A DNA stretch of 64,000 nucleotides from Streptomyces sp. NBC_01264 (GCF_026340675.1 NZ_JAPEOX010000001.1:6200001-6264000); one strand, 5' to 3'. Positions 36,301-46,858 are shown, counted from the stretch's first letter. Notes: a model not told the origin generated them from the letters alone. Numbers and translations: made by a program.

Positions 36301-37929
36301 ATGCGCGGAGCAACGAGCGCCAAGTGGGTCGCGGGTGCCGTCATCGTGGCGATGGCCGCGACGGCTTGCAGCACCAGCAGCGATTCCAAGTCCGCCGGCG
36401 GCAAGACCGGCGGCAACATCACCGTGGTGCTCGGCGAGCCGCAGCACGGTCTGGTGGGTCAGAACACCGCCGAGTCCGAAGGTGCCGAGGTGCTCAACGC
36501 CCTCTTCACCGGCCTGGTCGAGTACGACAACAAGACCAACGAGCCCAAGCTCGCGGTCGCCCAGTCCATCGAGACCACGGACTCGAAGCTCTGGACGATC
36601 AAGCTCAAGGACGGCTACACCTTCCACAACGGCGAGAAGGTCGACGCGCAGTCGTTCGTCCGCGCCTGGAACTGGGGTGCCAACCAGACCAACGCCGCCG
36701 AGTCGCTGCCCTTCTTCGACAAGATCGAGGGCTCCGAGGAGCTGGCGCCGGGCAAGGACAAGACGCCCACCGCCACCGAGCTCAAGGGCCTGAAGGTCGT
36801 CGACGAGAAGACCTTCACCGTCTCGCTGAAGGCTCCGTTCTCCCAGTTCAAGACGATGCTGGGCTACAACGCCTTCTACCCGCTGCCGAAGGCCTTCGAG
36901 GCCGACCCGAAGAAGTTCGGCGAGGCCCCCATCGGCAACGGCGCCTTCCAGATGGACGGTGTCTGGGACCACAACAAGCAGATCAAGGTCAAGCGCTTCG
37001 ACGCTTACCCGGCCGAGGGTCGCGCCAAGCTCGACGGCGTCACCTTCAAGATCTACGACAACCTGGACACGGCGTACAACGACCTTCGCGCCGACACCCT
37101 CCAGATCGTCGACAAGCTCCCCGTCTCGGCGATGGCCTCCGTCGCCCAGGAGTTCGGCGACCGCTACATCTACAAGCCCGAGTCGGCCGTCGGTTACGTC
37201 GGTCTCCCGCTGGCCACCAACCCCGAGGCGTTCGGCAAGGTGGAGATCCGCAAGGCCATCTCCATGTCGATCGACCGGGAGGCCATCGCGAAGACCATCT
37301 TCAACGGCACCCGCAAGCCGGCCGATGACTTCATCAGCCCCATCATCCCGGGCTACCGCAAGGGCGCCCTGGGCGAGGCCGGCACGTACAACCCGACCAA
37401 GGCCAAGGAGCTCTTCGCCCAGGCCGGCGGCATCCCCGGAAACAAGCTGGAGCTCGGCTACAACGCCGACGGCGGCCACAAGGAGTGGATCGAGGCCGTC
37501 GCGAACCAGCTGAAGGCGAACCTCGGCCTCGAGGTCACCGCGAAGCCGTTCGCCAAGTTCGGCGACCTGCTGACCGACCTCGGCGACAAGAAGTACAAGG
37601 GCGCCTTCCGCATGGCGTGGTCCATGGACTACCCGGCGGCCGAGAACTACCTCCGTCCGATCTTCTCGAAGGTCGCGATCGAGAACGGCTCCAACTACGG
37701 CGGCTACGTCAACGAGGAGTTCGAGACCCTCATGGCCAACGCCGACAAGGCGACGGACCCGGCCGAGGGCCTCAAGCTGTACCAGCAGGCCGATGACATC
37801 ATCATCAAGGACCTGCCGTACATCCCGGTCTTCACCTACATGTCTTCTTCGGCCTACTCCAAGACCGTGAAGAACGTCGAGATCGACGCCCAGGGCCGCA
37901 TGGACCTGGCCAAGGTCGAGCTCAACTAA
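36301..37929 (+). CDS. Oligopeptide ABC transporter, substrate-binding lipoprotein (operon 1)
   Basis: 542 residues from ATG 36301 (GAGGAGG 9 nt upstream). Lipoprotein signal MRGATSAKWVAGAVIVAM with lipobox ATA-C. SBP family 5 (OppA/DppA) fold: LTG-like VEYDNKTNEPKLAVA, DGYTFHNGEKVDAQSFVRAWN, YPLPKAFE, and C-terminal DYPAAENYLRPIF. First gene of a five-gene operon (binding protein, two permeases, two ATPases). It has the same length (542) and the same MRGAT-start as the binding protein of operon 2. Because it lies beside typA and near sdh, relation to the BldK oligopeptide system of Streptomyces is likely but not proven here. Confidence 0.92.
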   Translation: MRGATSAKWVAGAVIVAMAATACSTSSDSKSAGGKTGGNITVVLGEPQHGLVGQNTAESEGAEVLNALFTGLVEYDNKTNEPKLAVAQSIETTDSKLWTIKLKDGYTFHNGEKVDAQSFVRAWNWGANQTNAAESLPFFDKIEGSEELAPGKDKTPTATELKGLKVVDEKTFTVSLKAPFSQFKTMLGYNAFYPLPKAFEADPKKFGEAPIGNGAFQMDGVWDHNKQIKVKRFDAYPAEGRAKLDGVTFKIYDNLDTAYNDLRADTLQIVDKLPVSAMASVAQEFGDRYIYKPESAVGYVGLPLATNPEAFGKVEIRKAISMSIDREAIAKTIFNGTRKPADDFISPIIPGYRKGALGEAGTYNPTKAKELFAQAGGIPGNKLELGYNADGGHKEWIEAVANQLKANLGLEVTAKPFAKFGDLLTDLGDKKYKGAFRMAWSMDYPAAENYLRPIFSKVAIENGSNYGGYVNEEFETLMANADKATDPAEGLKLYQQADDIIIKDLPYIPVFTYMSSSAYSKTVKNVEIDAQGRMDLAKVELN

Positions 37930-38022
37930 CACCGCTCTTCACCAAGGGGACACCGGGGGCGGGCAGACGGAATCAGGTTTCCGTCTGCCCGCCCTATCCC
38001 CTGTTCTTCCGTTGGAGGTCTG

Positions 38023-38967
38023 ATGGGCCGCTACCTCATCCGCCGACTCATACAGGCGATCCCTGTACTGCTCGGTGCCACTTTCCTGATCTACGTACTG
38101 ACCTTCTGGCTGCCGGGCGACCCGATCCAGGCCCTGGCCGGTGAGAAGCGGGCAGACCCGCTCGTCGCAGCCATGCTGCGCGAGAAGTACCACCTGAACG
38201 ACCCGTTCCTGGCGCAGTACTGGAACTACATCACCAATGTGTTCCAGGGCGACTTCGGCGAGACGTTCAACGGCCGCCAGGTCATCGACCTCATCTCCGA
38301 GGCGTTCCCCTACACCCTGAACCTCGCGCTGGTCGCCTTCGCCATCGAGGCCGTTGTCGGCGTCCTCGCCGGCATCATGGCCGCCCTGCGCCGCGGCAAG
38401 TTCCTCGACCAGCTGGTCCTGATCAGCACGCTGATGGTCATCTCCATCCCGGTCTTCGTCACCGGTTTCGTGCTTCAGCTGACCCTCGGCGTCGAGTTGA
38501 AGAACAACTGGGGGATCGACTTCTTCCCCGTCTCCTTCAACGAGGCGGACGGCCTGCGCGCGTACCTGCTGCCGGCCTTCATCCTGGCCTCCACCTCCCT
38601 CGCGTACGTGGCCCGACTGACCCGTACCAGCCTGATGGAGACGATGCGCGCCGACTACGTGCGTACCGCGACCGCGAAGGGTCTTCCCCGTCGCCGTGTC
38701 GTCGTCAACCACGCGCTGCGCAACGCCCTGATCCCGATCGTCACCTTCCTCGGTGCGGACCTGGGATCCCTGATGGGCGGTGCGGTCATCACCGAGCGCA
38801 TCTTCAACATCCACGGCATCGGTGGCCTGATCGCCCAGTCGATTCACCTTCAGCAGGGCACGGTCCTGGTGGGAGTGGTGACCCTCCTCGTCCTGGTCTA
38901 CGTGGTGGCCAACCTCGTCGTGGACCTTCTCTACGCCGTGCTCGACCCGAGGATCCGCTATGCGTGA
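38023..38967 (+). CDS. Oligopeptide ABC transporter permease, OppB/DppB type (operon 1)
   Basis: 314 residues, six hydrophobic helices. N-terminal signature MGRYLIRRLIQAIPVLLGAT and GDFGETFNG; the coupling-helix (EAA-type) motif is YVRTATAKGLPRRRVVVNHA. The end, DLLYAVLDPRIRYA, overlaps the next gene's start by 8 nt. Forms the channel with the following permease. Confidence 0.95.
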   Translation: MGRYLIRRLIQAIPVLLGATFLIYVLTFWLPGDPIQALAGEKRADPLVAAMLREKYHLNDPFLAQYWNYITNVFQGDFGETFNGRQVIDLISEAFPYTLNLALVAFAIEAVVGVLAGIMAALRRGKFLDQLVLISTLMVISIPVFVTGFVLQLTLGVELKNNWGIDFFPVSFNEADGLRAYLLPAFILASTSLAYVARLTRTSLMETMRADYVRTATAKGLPRRRVVVNHALRNALIPIVTFLGADLGSLMGGAVITERIFNIHGIGGLIAQSIHLQQGTVLVGVVTLLVLVYVVANLVVDLLYAVLDPRIRYA

Positions 38968-39919
38968 CACAACTACGGTGGGGGACGAGATGACCGACAC
39001 TCAGACCGCCGGTGCCCCCACGACCACCGGTGCGCCGGACGACCAGCAGGGCAAGAAGAAGGAGCGCGTCGCCAGTCTCTGGTCGGACGCCCTCGGCGAT
39101 CTGCGCCGCAACCCGGTGTTCCTGATCGGCGCCTTCCTCGTGCTGTGCCTGCTCGTGCTCGCCGCCGTGCCGCAGTGGTTCACTGCCGGCAGCCCCTTCG
39201 CGAACGACGCGTGCATCCTGCAGGACTCCCTGAAGCGGCCCAGCTCCGGCCACTGGTTCGGGTACGACATCCAGGGCTGTGACATCTACACCCGTACGGT
39301 GTGGGCCACCCGGAACTCCGTGATCGTCGGCATCGTCACCACCACGCTCGTCCTCGTCGTCGGAGGCCTCCTCGGCCTGGTGGCCGGCTGGATCGGCGGC
39401 ATCGTGGACAGCCTCCTGTCGCGCTTCACCGAGATCTTCTTCGCCATCCCGCTGCTCCTCGGCGGCATGCTGATCATGTCGGGCCTGGGCAAGGGCAACG
39501 CCTGGACCGTGTCCGTCGTGATGGCGAGCCTCGGCTGGCCGCAGATCTTCCGCATCATGCGGTCCTCGGTGCTGCAGAACAAGAACAACGACTACGTGAT
39601 GGCGGCGCGCGCCCTCGGCGCCGGCAGCCTGCGCATCACGCTCCGGCACATCCTCCCGAACGCCGTCGCCCCGGTCATCGTCATCGGTGCGATCAGCCTC
39701 GGTGTGTACATCGGAGCCGAGTCCGCGCTGTCCTACCTCGGCATCGGTGTCCAGCCCCCGGAGATCTCCTGGGGTCTGATGGTCAGCGACGCCTCCGTCC
39801 GCTGGCTCCAGGCTCCGCACGTGCTCCTGTTCCCGGCCGCCGCGCTGAGCATCACCGTGCTCGCGTTCATCATGGTCGGCGACGCGGTGCGCGACGCCCT
39901 CGACCCGAAGCTGCGCTGA
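38960..39919 (+). CDS. Oligopeptide ABC transporter permease, OppC/DppC type (operon 1)
   Basis: 319 residues from ATG 38960, overlapping the upstream stop by 8 nt; ATG 38990, behind GGGGGACGAG, is an alternative, but the same 8-nt overlap occurs in operon 2, supporting 38960. Soluble N-terminus then six helices; GYDIQGCDIYTRTVWATRNS is the OppC hallmark and YVMAARALGAGSLRITLRHI the coupling motif. Confidence 0.95.
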   Translation: MRDTTTVGDEMTDTQTAGAPTTTGAPDDQQGKKKERVASLWSDALGDLRRNPVFLIGAFLVLCLLVLAAVPQWFTAGSPFANDACILQDSLKRPSSGHWFGYDIQGCDIYTRTVWATRNSVIVGIVTTTLVLVVGGLLGLVAGWIGGIVDSLLSRFTEIFFAIPLLLGGMLIMSGLGKGNAWTVSVVMASLGWPQIFRIMRSSVLQNKNNDYVMAARALGAGSLRITLRHILPNAVAPVIVIGAISLGVYIGAESALSYLGIGVQPPEISWGLMVSDASVRWLQAPHVLLFPAAALSITVLAFIMVGDAVRDALDPKLR

Positions 39920-39932
39920 GGAAGGGCGTACC

Positions 39933-40988
39933 GTGATCATCATCGACAAGACCTCGAATGTCCCCGCGCCCCGATCGGCGCCGGAGGACACCCCCCTTCT
40001 CGAAGTGCGCGACCTGCACGTCGAGTTCCACACCCGCGACGGTGTCGCCAAGGCCGTCAACGGTGTCTCGTACTCCGTCAACGCGGGCGAGACCCTCGCC
40101 GTCCTCGGCGAGTCCGGCTCCGGCAAGTCCGTGACGGCGCAGGCCATCATGGGCATCCTGGACATGCCCCCGGGCAAGATCCCGCAGGGCGAGATCCTGT
40201 TCCAGGGCACCGACCTGCTGAAGCTGCCGGCCGAGGAGTTCCGCAAGATCCGCGGCCGGAAGATCGCCATGATCTTCCAGGACGCGCTGTCCTCGCTGAA
40301 CCCGGTGCACACCGTCGGAGCCCAGCTCGGCGAGATGTTCCGCGTACACCGCGGGATGTCCAAGAAGGACTCCACGGCCAAGGCCGTCGAGCTCATGGAC
40401 CGCGTGAAGATCCCCGCCGCCAAGGCGCGCGTGGGGGACTACCCGCACCAGTTCTCCGGCGGCATGCGCCAGCGCATCATGATCGCCATGGCGATGGCCC
40501 TGGAGCCCGACCTGATCATCGCGGACGAGCCGACCACGGCTCTCGACGTGACGGTCCAGGCGCAGGTCATGGACCTGCTCGCGGAGCTCCAGCGCGAGAT
40601 GAACATGGGCCTGATCCTGATCACCCACGACCTCGGCGTCGTCGCCGACGTCGCGGACAAGATCGCCGTCATGTACGGCGGCCGGATCGTCGAGAACGCC
40701 CCGGTCCATGAGATCTACAAGCGCCCGGCGCACCCGTACACCCGGGGCCTGCTGGACTCGATCCCGCGCCTGGACCAGAAGGGCCAGGAGCTCTACGCGA
40801 TCAAGGGCCTGCCGCCCAACCTGCTCAACATCCCCTCCGGCTGCGCCTTCAACCCGCGCTGCCCGAAGGCGCAGGACATCTGCCGCACCGAGGTGCCGGT
40901 CCTGCACCCGGTGACCGAGCAGGACGGCGCCGAACTGGCCGGCCGCACCAGCGCGTGCCACTTCTGGAAGGAGCAGATCCATGGCTGA
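39933..40988 (+). CDS. Oligopeptide ABC transporter ATPase, OppD/DppD type (operon 1)
   Basis: 351 residues from GTG 39933. Walker [10 protein letters not shown], signature FSGGMRQRI, Walker [13 protein letters not shown], switch His in LITHDLG. The C-terminal oligopeptide_ABC domain has Cys residues ([14 protein letters not shown] ... ACHF) typical of Opp/Dpp ATPases. The stop overlaps the next start by 8 nt. Confidence 0.96.
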   Translation: MIIIDKTSNVPAPRSAPEDTPLLEVRDLHVEFHTRDGVAKAVNGVSYSVNAGETLAVLGESGSGKSVTAQAIMGILDMPPGKIPQGEILFQGTDLLKLPAEEFRKIRGRKIAMIFQDALSSLNPVHTVGAQLGEMFRVHRGMSKKDSTAKAVELMDRVKIPAAKARVGDYPHQFSGGMRQRIMIAMAMALEPDLIIADEPTTALDVTVQAQVMDLLAELQREMNMGLILITHDLGVVADVADKIAVMYGGRIVENAPVHEIYKRPAHPYTRGLLDSIPRLDQKGQELYAIKGLPPNLLNIPSGCAFNPRCPKAQDICRTEVPVLHPVTEQDGAELAGRTSACHFWKEQIHG

Positions 40989-42033
40989 GCTCACCAAGAA
41001 CGCCCCCGAGCGCGAGCCGATCCTCCAGGTCCGCAACCTGGTCAAGCACTTCCCGCTGACCCAGGGCATCCTGTTCAAGAAGCAGGTCGGCGCCGTCAAG
41101 GCCGTCGACGGGGTCTCCTTCGACCTCTACCGGGGCGAGACCCTCGGCATCGTCGGCGAGTCCGGCTGTGGCAAGTCCACCGTCGCCAAGCTGCTGATGA
41201 ACCTGGAGCGCGCCACCGCGGGCGAGGTCTTCTACAAGGGCCAGGACATCACCAAGCTGTCTGGCAAGGCCCTGAAGGTCGTCCGCCGCAACATCCAGAT
41301 GGTGTTCCAGGACCCGTACACCTCCCTGAACCCGCGGATGACGGTCGGCGACATCATCGGCGAGCCGTACGAGATCCACCCGGAGGTGGCCCCCAAGGGC
41401 GACCGGCGCCGCAAGGTCCAGGAGCTCCTGGACGTGGTGGGCCTCAACCCGGAGTACATCAACCGGTACCCGCACCAGTTCTCCGGCGGCCAGCGCCAGC
41501 GCATCGGCATCGCCCGCGGCCTCGCGCTCAACCCGGAGATCATCATCTGCGACGAGCCGGTCTCCGCGCTCGACGTGTCGGTGCAGGCCCAGGTCATCAA
41601 CCTGATGGAGAAGCTGCAGGACGAGTTCGACCTCTCCTACGTCTTCATCGCGCACGACCTGTCGATCGTCCGGCACATCTCGGACCGCGTCGGCGTCATG
41701 TACCTCGGCAAGATGGCCGAGATCGGCTCCGACGAGCAGATCTACGAGCACCCGACCCACCCGTACACCCAGGCGCTGCTCTCCGCGGTGCCGGTGCCGG
41801 ACCCGGCCGCCCGCGAGGGCCGCGAGCGGATCATCCTCACCGGTGACGTCCCCTCGCCGGCCAACCCGCCGTCGGGCTGCCGCTTCCGCACCCGCTGCTG
41901 GAAGGCCGAGGAGAAGTGCTCCGTGGAGGAGCCGCTGCTCGCCATCCCGGAGCGCTTCAAGGGTGTCGATTCGCCGGCCGCGCACGAGTCGGCCTGCCAC
42001 TTCGCGGAGGAGAAGGCCATCCTGGCCGTCTGA
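40981..42033 (+). CDS. Oligopeptide ABC transporter ATPase, OppF/DppF type (operon 1)
   Basis: 350 residues from ATG 40981. Walker [10 protein letters not shown], signature [18 protein letters not shown], Walker [27 protein letters not shown]-terminal [15 protein letters not shown] tract of 242 bp (41284-41525) covering the Q-loop to signature region is identical in DNA to 48102-48343 of the operon 2 counterpart. A 14-bp terminator follows the stop. Confidence 0.96.
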   Translation: MAELTKNAPEREPILQVRNLVKHFPLTQGILFKKQVGAVKAVDGVSFDLYRGETLGIVGESGCGKSTVAKLLMNLERATAGEVFYKGQDITKLSGKALKVVRRNIQMVFQDPYTSLNPRMTVGDIIGEPYEIHPEVAPKGDRRRKVQELLDVVGLNPEYINRYPHQFSGGQRQRIGIARGLALNPEIIICDEPVSALDVSVQAQVINLMEKLQDEFDLSYVFIAHDLSIVRHISDRVGVMYLGKMAEIGSDEQIYEHPTHPYTQALLSAVPVPDPAAREGRERIILTGDVPSPANPPSGCRFRTRCWKAEEKCSVEEPLLAIPERFKGVDSPAAHESACHFAEEKAILAV

Positions 42034-42050
42034 TCCCGCGGGAGAAGCAC

Positions 42051-42093
42051 CGAAGGCGCCCGGTACCGGATCTCCCGGCACCGGGCGCCTTCG
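42051..42093 (+). terminator. 14-bp terminator hairpin after operon 1
   Basis: CGAAGGCGCCCGGT (42051-42064) and ACCGGGCGCCTTCG (42080-42093) are exact complements, 18 nt past the stop. Confidence 0.75.
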
Positions 42094-42194
42094 CGTCCGC
42101 GGGCGCCGTCCGTACGGGCCCCGCGCGCCCCGCGCATCCGCCGTGCGGGGAAAGCCGGTTGCGGCGGCGCCCCCGGCGGTCCGAGAGTGGTCCG

Positions 42195-43145
42195 ATGAGC
42201 GACCTGCTGAACATGCGGCCCGCCGGGCCCTCGGACGCCGAGGACATCTGCGGTCTCCTCAACGCCGTCGACCTGATCGAGATCGGCCGTCCCGAGACCG
42301 ACCTGGCCGCCGTCGAGGCCGACCTGAACCACCCCGGCGTGGACCTGGCGAGGGACTCCTGGCTCGCCTTCGAGGGCGGCCGGCTCGTCGCCTACGCCAT
42401 GGTGTGGGCGGACTCCGGCCCGGGCCGCGTCGACGGCGACCACTACGTCCTGCCGGGGCACCGCGCGGCCGCCGTCCGGCTGCTGGAACTCATGGAGGTC
42501 CGGGCCCGCGAGCTCGCCGCCGGCGCGCCCGAAGCCTGCCTGCGCCTCCAGCTCAACGTCGAGCCCACCCTCGACGCCGACCTGCTGCCGGGCCGCGGCT
42601 ACCGCATCGTGCGCCGCTACCAGGTGATGACCCGCGCCGTCGACCGGGCCGACGCACCCCCGGTGCCTCCCGCGGGGCTCGTGCTGCGGCCCTGCGACGG
42701 GGACGAGGCGGAGCGCCGCCGCGCCCACGCCCTGATCGAGGAGGCCTTCGCCGAGCACTTCGGCCACGTGGACCGCCCGTACGAGCCCTGGCTGGACCAC
42801 ATCGACGGCCATGGCCTCGACTGGTCGCTGGTGTGGATCGCCAGCCTGCCCGAGCTGGGCGACGTAGGGGTCCTGCTGACCCGCGACGACCGCACCCGGA
42901 TGGGCTGGGTCAGCCACCTCGGCGTCCGCCGGGAGGCCCGCGGCCGGGGCGTCGGAGGCTTCCTGCTCCGCCACGGCTTCGCCGCCCACGCCGCGCGCGG
43001 CCGCTCCACGGTGGGCCTCGGCGTGGACACCGCCAACGAAACCGGAGCGCTCGCCCTGTACGAGGCGCACGGCATGGCGCTGCACTACGCCGTGGTGACC
43101 TGGGAGCTGAAGCTGGGACCGTCCGTATTGCACTCGCAGGGGTGA
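42195..43145 (+). CDS. Tandem GNAT N-acetyltransferase
   Basis: 316 residues from ATG 42195. Two GNAT-like halves: a degenerate one in residues 1-150 (LNMRPAGPSDAEDICGLLN) and a better conserved C-terminal one with the acetyl-CoA loop VRREARGRGVGGFLLRHGF and later NETGALALYEAHGMALHY. The layout is similar to mycothiol synthase and other tandem GNATs, but the similarity seen here is only at fold level. It sits between the two oligopeptide operons, in the same direction. Substrate unknown. Confidence 0.85.
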   Translation: MSDLLNMRPAGPSDAEDICGLLNAVDLIEIGRPETDLAAVEADLNHPGVDLARDSWLAFEGGRLVAYAMVWADSGPGRVDGDHYVLPGHRAAAVRLLELMEVRARELAAGAPEACLRLQLNVEPTLDADLLPGRGYRIVRRYQVMTRAVDRADAPPVPPAGLVLRPCDGDEAERRRAHALIEEAFAEHFGHVDRPYEPWLDHIDGHGLDWSLVWIASLPELGDVGVLLTRDDRTRMGWVSHLGVRREARGRGVGGFLLRHGFAAHAARGRSTVGLGVDTANETGALALYEAHGMALHYAVVTWELKLGPSVLHSQG

Positions 43146-43253
43146 CAGGCGGGGGACGCGAGGGTGCAATCGGTCCAACGAGGAGTGTGCGGGACCCCTC
43201 ATAGGGTGACATTGGGCCCTAAGTGAGTCTTGGGATCCAGTAGGAGGCACTCC

Positions 43254-44882
43254 ATGCGCGGAGCCACCCACGCCAAGTGGGCCGCATGTGCGGCGGCCGT
43301 CGCCCTCGCGGCGACCGCCTGCGGCGGCGGAAGCGACAGCGGCGGAGGCGGCGCGGACGGCATCGTCAGCTCCTCGTGGGGCGACCCGCAGAACCCGCTG
43401 GAGCCCGCCAACACCAACGAGGTCCAGGGCGGCAAGGTCCTCGACATGATCTTCCGGGGGCTCAAGCGGTACGACCCCGAGACCGGCGAGGCGAAGAACT
43501 TCCTCGCCGAGAACATCGAGACCACCGACAGCCAGAACTTCACGATCACGCTGAAGGACGGCTGGAAGTTCAGCAACGACGAGCCGGTCACCGCGCAGTC
43601 CTTCGTGGACGCCTGGAACTACGGCGCGGACGTCACCAAGAAGCAGAACAACTCGCCCTTCTTCTCCGACATCGTCGGCTACGCGGACGTCCACCCCGAG
43701 AAGGGCGACCCCAAGGCCAAGACCATGTCCGGCCTGGTCGTCAAGGACCCCAAGACCTTCACGGTCGCCCTCAAGGAGAAGTTCTCCACCTGGCCCGAGA
43801 CCCTCGGCTACCAGGCGTTCTCCCCCCTGCCCAAGGCCTTCTTCACCGACCACGACGCCTGGCTGAAGAAGCCCGTCGGCAACGGCCCGTACACGGTGGA
43901 CTCGTACACCAAGGGCACCGGCATGAAGCTGCGCAAGTGGGACGCCTACACGGGCGAGGACAAGGCGCTCAACGGCGGAGTGGACCTGAAGGTCTACACC
44001 GACAACAACACCGCCTACACCGACCTGATCTCCGGCAACCTCGACCTGGTCGACGACGTACCGGCGCAGCAGCTGAAGAACGTCGCGAACGACCTCGGCG
44101 ACCGCTACATCAACCAGCCGGCCCTCATCATCCAGACCCTCACCTTCCCGCTGTACGACCCGCAGTGGAACAAGGAAGGCATGGACAAGGTCCGCCGGGG
44201 CATCTCGATGGCGATCAACCGCGACGAGATCACCAAGCAGATCTTCCGCGAGACCCGCACCCCGGCCAAGGACTGGACCTCCCCGGCCCTCGGCGACAAG
44301 GGCGGATTCTCCGCCACCGCCTGCGGCGAGGCCTGCTCCTTCAACCCCACCGAGGCCAAGAAGCTCATCCAGGAGGGCGGCGGCCTGCCCGGCGGCAAGG
44401 TCTCGCTGACCTCCAACGTGGACACCGGCTCGCACCGCGACTGGATGGACGCCGTCTGCAACAGCATCAACAACGCGCTCGGCGAGGGCCCGGTCTGCAC
44501 GGTCAACCCGATCGGCACCTTCGCCGACTTCCGCAACCAGCAGAGCAGCTTCAAGCTGACCGGCCCGTTCCGTTCCGGCTGGCAGGCCGACTACCCCCTG
44601 ATCCAGAACTTCCTCGAGCCGCTCTACTACACCGGCGCGTCCTCCAACTACGGCAAGTTCAGCAACCCGGAGTTCGACAAGCTCGTCGACGCGGCGAACC
44701 GCGAGAGCGACGCCGCCAAGGCGACCGCCACCTTCAAGGACGCCGAGAAGATCCTCGCCGAGCAGATGCCGTCCATCCCGCTCTGGTACCAGAACGGCAG
44801 CGCGGGCTACGGGGAGCGCGTCTCGGACGTGAAGCTCAACCAGTTCAGCGTCCCGGTGTACGACCAGATCAAGGTCAGCTGA
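43254..44882 (+). CDS. Oligopeptide ABC transporter, substrate-binding lipoprotein (operon 2)
   Basis: 542 residues from ATG 43254 (TAGGAGG upstream), preferred over the frame opening at 43230. Signal MRGATHAKWAACAAAVALAA with lipobox ATA-C followed by GGGSDSGGGG. SBP family 5 with DGWKFSNDEPVTAQSFVDAWN and YPLIQNFLEPLYY; two extra Cys in CGEACSFNPTEAK and further Cys in AVCNSINN / GPVCTV may form disulfides, unlike the operon 1 protein. A TAGGGT hexamer at 43202 could be a -10. First of five co-directional genes. Confidence 0.92.
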   Translation: MRGATHAKWAACAAAVALAATACGGGSDSGGGGADGIVSSSWGDPQNPLEPANTNEVQGGKVLDMIFRGLKRYDPETGEAKNFLAENIETTDSQNFTITLKDGWKFSNDEPVTAQSFVDAWNYGADVTKKQNNSPFFSDIVGYADVHPEKGDPKAKTMSGLVVKDPKTFTVALKEKFSTWPETLGYQAFSPLPKAFFTDHDAWLKKPVGNGPYTVDSYTKGTGMKLRKWDAYTGEDKALNGGVDLKVYTDNNTAYTDLISGNLDLVDDVPAQQLKNVANDLGDRYINQPALIIQTLTFPLYDPQWNKEGMDKVRRGISMAINRDEITKQIFRETRTPAKDWTSPALGDKGGFSATACGEACSFNPTEAKKLIQEGGGLPGGKVSLTSNVDTGSHRDWMDAVCNSINNALGEGPVCTVNPIGTFADFRNQQSSFKLTGPFRSGWQADYPLIQNFLEPLYYTGASSNYGKFSNPEFDKLVDAANRESDAAKATATFKDAEKILAEQMPSIPLWYQNGSAGYGERVSDVKLNQFSVPVYDQIKVS

Positions 44883-44913
44883 CCCGCCCCCGGAATCGAA
44901 CCTGGAGCAGTCC

Positions 44914-45837
44914 ATGGGACGTTATGTGATCCGGCGACTGCTCCAGATGATCCCCGTGTTCATCGGCAGCACGTTCCTGATCTTCTTCATGGTGTACGCG
45001 CTGGGTGACCCGGTCGCCGCCCTCTTCGGCGACAAGGCTCCCGACCCCGCCACCGCCGCGCGCATCCGCAAGGACCTCTACCTCGACCAGCCCCTGTGGA
45101 AGCAGTACCTGCACTACATGGGCCAGATCTTCCAGGGCGACTTCGGCACCGCCTTCAACGGCCAGAAGGTCACCGAACTCATGGCCTCGGCCTTCCCGGT
45201 GACCCTGCGCCTGACCATCGTGGCGATCGCCATCGAGATCGTCGTCGGCATCACCCTCGGCGTGATCAGCGGCCTCAAGCGCGGCAAGTCCATCGACAGC
45301 GGCGTGCTGGTGCTCACCCTCGTCGTCATCTCGGTGCCCACCTTCGTGACGGGCTACCTCCTCCAGTTCGTCTTCGGCGTCACATGGGGATGGGTACGCC
45401 CCACCGTCTCCCCGGACGCCCCCTTCAGCGAACTGATCCTGCCCGGCATCGTCCTCGCGCTGGTCTCCCTCGCCTACGTCACCCGGCTGACCCGGACCTC
45501 CATCGCCGAGAACGTCAAGGCCGACTACGTCCGCACCGCCGTGGCCAAGGGCCTGCCCCGCCGCCGGGTCGTCACCCGCCACCTGCTGCGCAACTCGCTG
45601 ATCCCCGTGGTCACCTTCATCGGCACCGACATCGGCGCCCTGATGGGCGGAGCCATCGTCACCGAGCGGATCTTCAACATCCACGGGGTCGGCTACCAGC
45701 TCTACCAGGGCATCCTGCGCAACAACTCCCCGACGGTGGTCGGCTTCGTGACCATCCTCGTGATCGTCTTCCTGCTGGCGAACCTGCTCGTCGACCTGCT
45801 CTACGCGGTCCTGGACCCGAGGATCCGTTATGCCTGA
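44914..45837 (+). CDS. Oligopeptide ABC transporter permease, OppB/DppB type (operon 2)
   Basis: 307 residues, six helices. MGRYVIRRLLQMIPVFIGST start, GDFGTAFNG, coupling motif YVRTAVAKGLPRRRVVTRHL and end LDPRIRYA mirror operon 1. The stop overlaps the next ATG by 8 nt. Confidence 0.95.
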   Translation: MGRYVIRRLLQMIPVFIGSTFLIFFMVYALGDPVAALFGDKAPDPATAARIRKDLYLDQPLWKQYLHYMGQIFQGDFGTAFNGQKVTELMASAFPVTLRLTIVAIAIEIVVGITLGVISGLKRGKSIDSGVLVLTLVVISVPTFVTGYLLQFVFGVTWGWVRPTVSPDAPFSELILPGIVLALVSLAYVTRLTRTSIAENVKADYVRTAVAKGLPRRRVVTRHLLRNSLIPVVTFIGTDIGALMGGAIVTERIFNIHGVGYQLYQGILRNNSPTVVGFVTILVIVFLLANLLVDLLYAVLDPRIRYA

Positions 45838-46846
45838 GCCCGATCCGGAGCGCGCCGCCTACGATCCGTTGGGACCCGGCCGCTACGAGTCCGTCGCCCC
45901 GACCGGCCAGGGAGGGGCCATGGATCTCGCCCTGGAAGAGGGCGAAAGCCTGGAGAAGGAGCTCGGGGGAGGCCCCGCGGGGCCCGCCGGCCCCCAGGAG
46001 AGGGCCCGCTCCCTGTGGTCCGACGCCTGGCACCAGCTGCGCCGCAACCCCGTCTTCATCGTCTCCTCCCTACTGATCCTCTTCCTCGTGGTCATCTCGA
46101 TCTGGCCCCAGCTCATCGCGAGCGGCGACCCGCTCCAGTGCGACCTGTCCAAATCGCAGCAGGGCTCCTCCCCGGGCCACCCCTTCGGCTACGACACCCA
46201 GGGCTGCGACGTGTACACCCGCACCGTCTACGGGGCCCGGGCTTCCATCACCGTGGGCATCTGCGCCACCCTCGGCGCGGCCCTGCTGGGCTCCGCGCTC
46301 GGCGGGCTCGCCGGGTTCTTCGGGGGCTGGGGCGACGCCCTGCTCTCCCGGGTCGCCGACATCTTCTTCGGCATCCCGGTGGTCCTCGGCGGCCTGGTCT
46401 TCCTGTCCGTGGTCACCAGCACCACCGTCTGGCCCGTCGTCGGCTTCATCGTGCTGCTGGGCTGGCCCCAGCTGGCCCGCATCGCCCGCGGCTCGGTCAT
46501 CACCGCCAAACAGAACGACTACGTCCAGGCCGCGCGGGCGCTCGGCGCAGGCAACGCCCGGATGCTGCTGCGGCACGTGGCGCCCAACGCCATCGCGCCC
46601 GTCATCGTCGTCGCCACCATCGCGCTCGGCACCTACATCGCCCTGGAAGCCACCCTGTCCTTCCTCGGCGTCGGCCTGCGGCCGCCCACGGTCTCCTGGG
46701 GCATCGACATCTCCAACGCCGCCTCCCAGATCCGCAACGCCCCGCACATGCTGCTCTACCCGGCGGGCGCGCTCAGCATCACCGTGCTCGCGTTCATCAT
46801 GCTCGGCGACGCGGTGCGCGACGCCCTCGACCCCAAGCTGCGCTGA
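45830..46846 (+). CDS. Oligopeptide ABC transporter permease, OppC/DppC type (operon 2)
   Basis: 338 residues from ATG 45830. Longer acidic/Gly-rich cytoplasmic N-terminus than in operon 1 (about 65 residues before ARSLWSDAWHQL), then six helices; GYDTQGCDVYTRTVYGARAS and YVQAARALGAGNARMLLRHV are the diagnostic motifs. Confidence 0.94.
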   Translation: MPEPDPERAAYDPLGPGRYESVAPTGQGGAMDLALEEGESLEKELGGGPAGPAGPQERARSLWSDAWHQLRRNPVFIVSSLLILFLVVISIWPQLIASGDPLQCDLSKSQQGSSPGHPFGYDTQGCDVYTRTVYGARASITVGICATLGAALLGSALGGLAGFFGGWGDALLSRVADIFFGIPVVLGGLVFLSVVTSTTVWPVVGFIVLLGWPQLARIARGSVITAKQNDYVQAARALGAGNARMLLRHVAPNAIAPVIVVATIALGTYIALEATLSFLGVGLRPPTVSWGIDISNAASQIRNAPHMLLYPAGALSITVLAFIMLGDAVRDALDPKLR

Positions 46847-46858
46847 GGAGCCCCGCAC

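Noticed and set aside
41742..44915. 1057-codon minus-strand frame opposite the GNAT and binding-protein genes
   Set aside because: Antisense shadow; no motif and no ribosome binding site.
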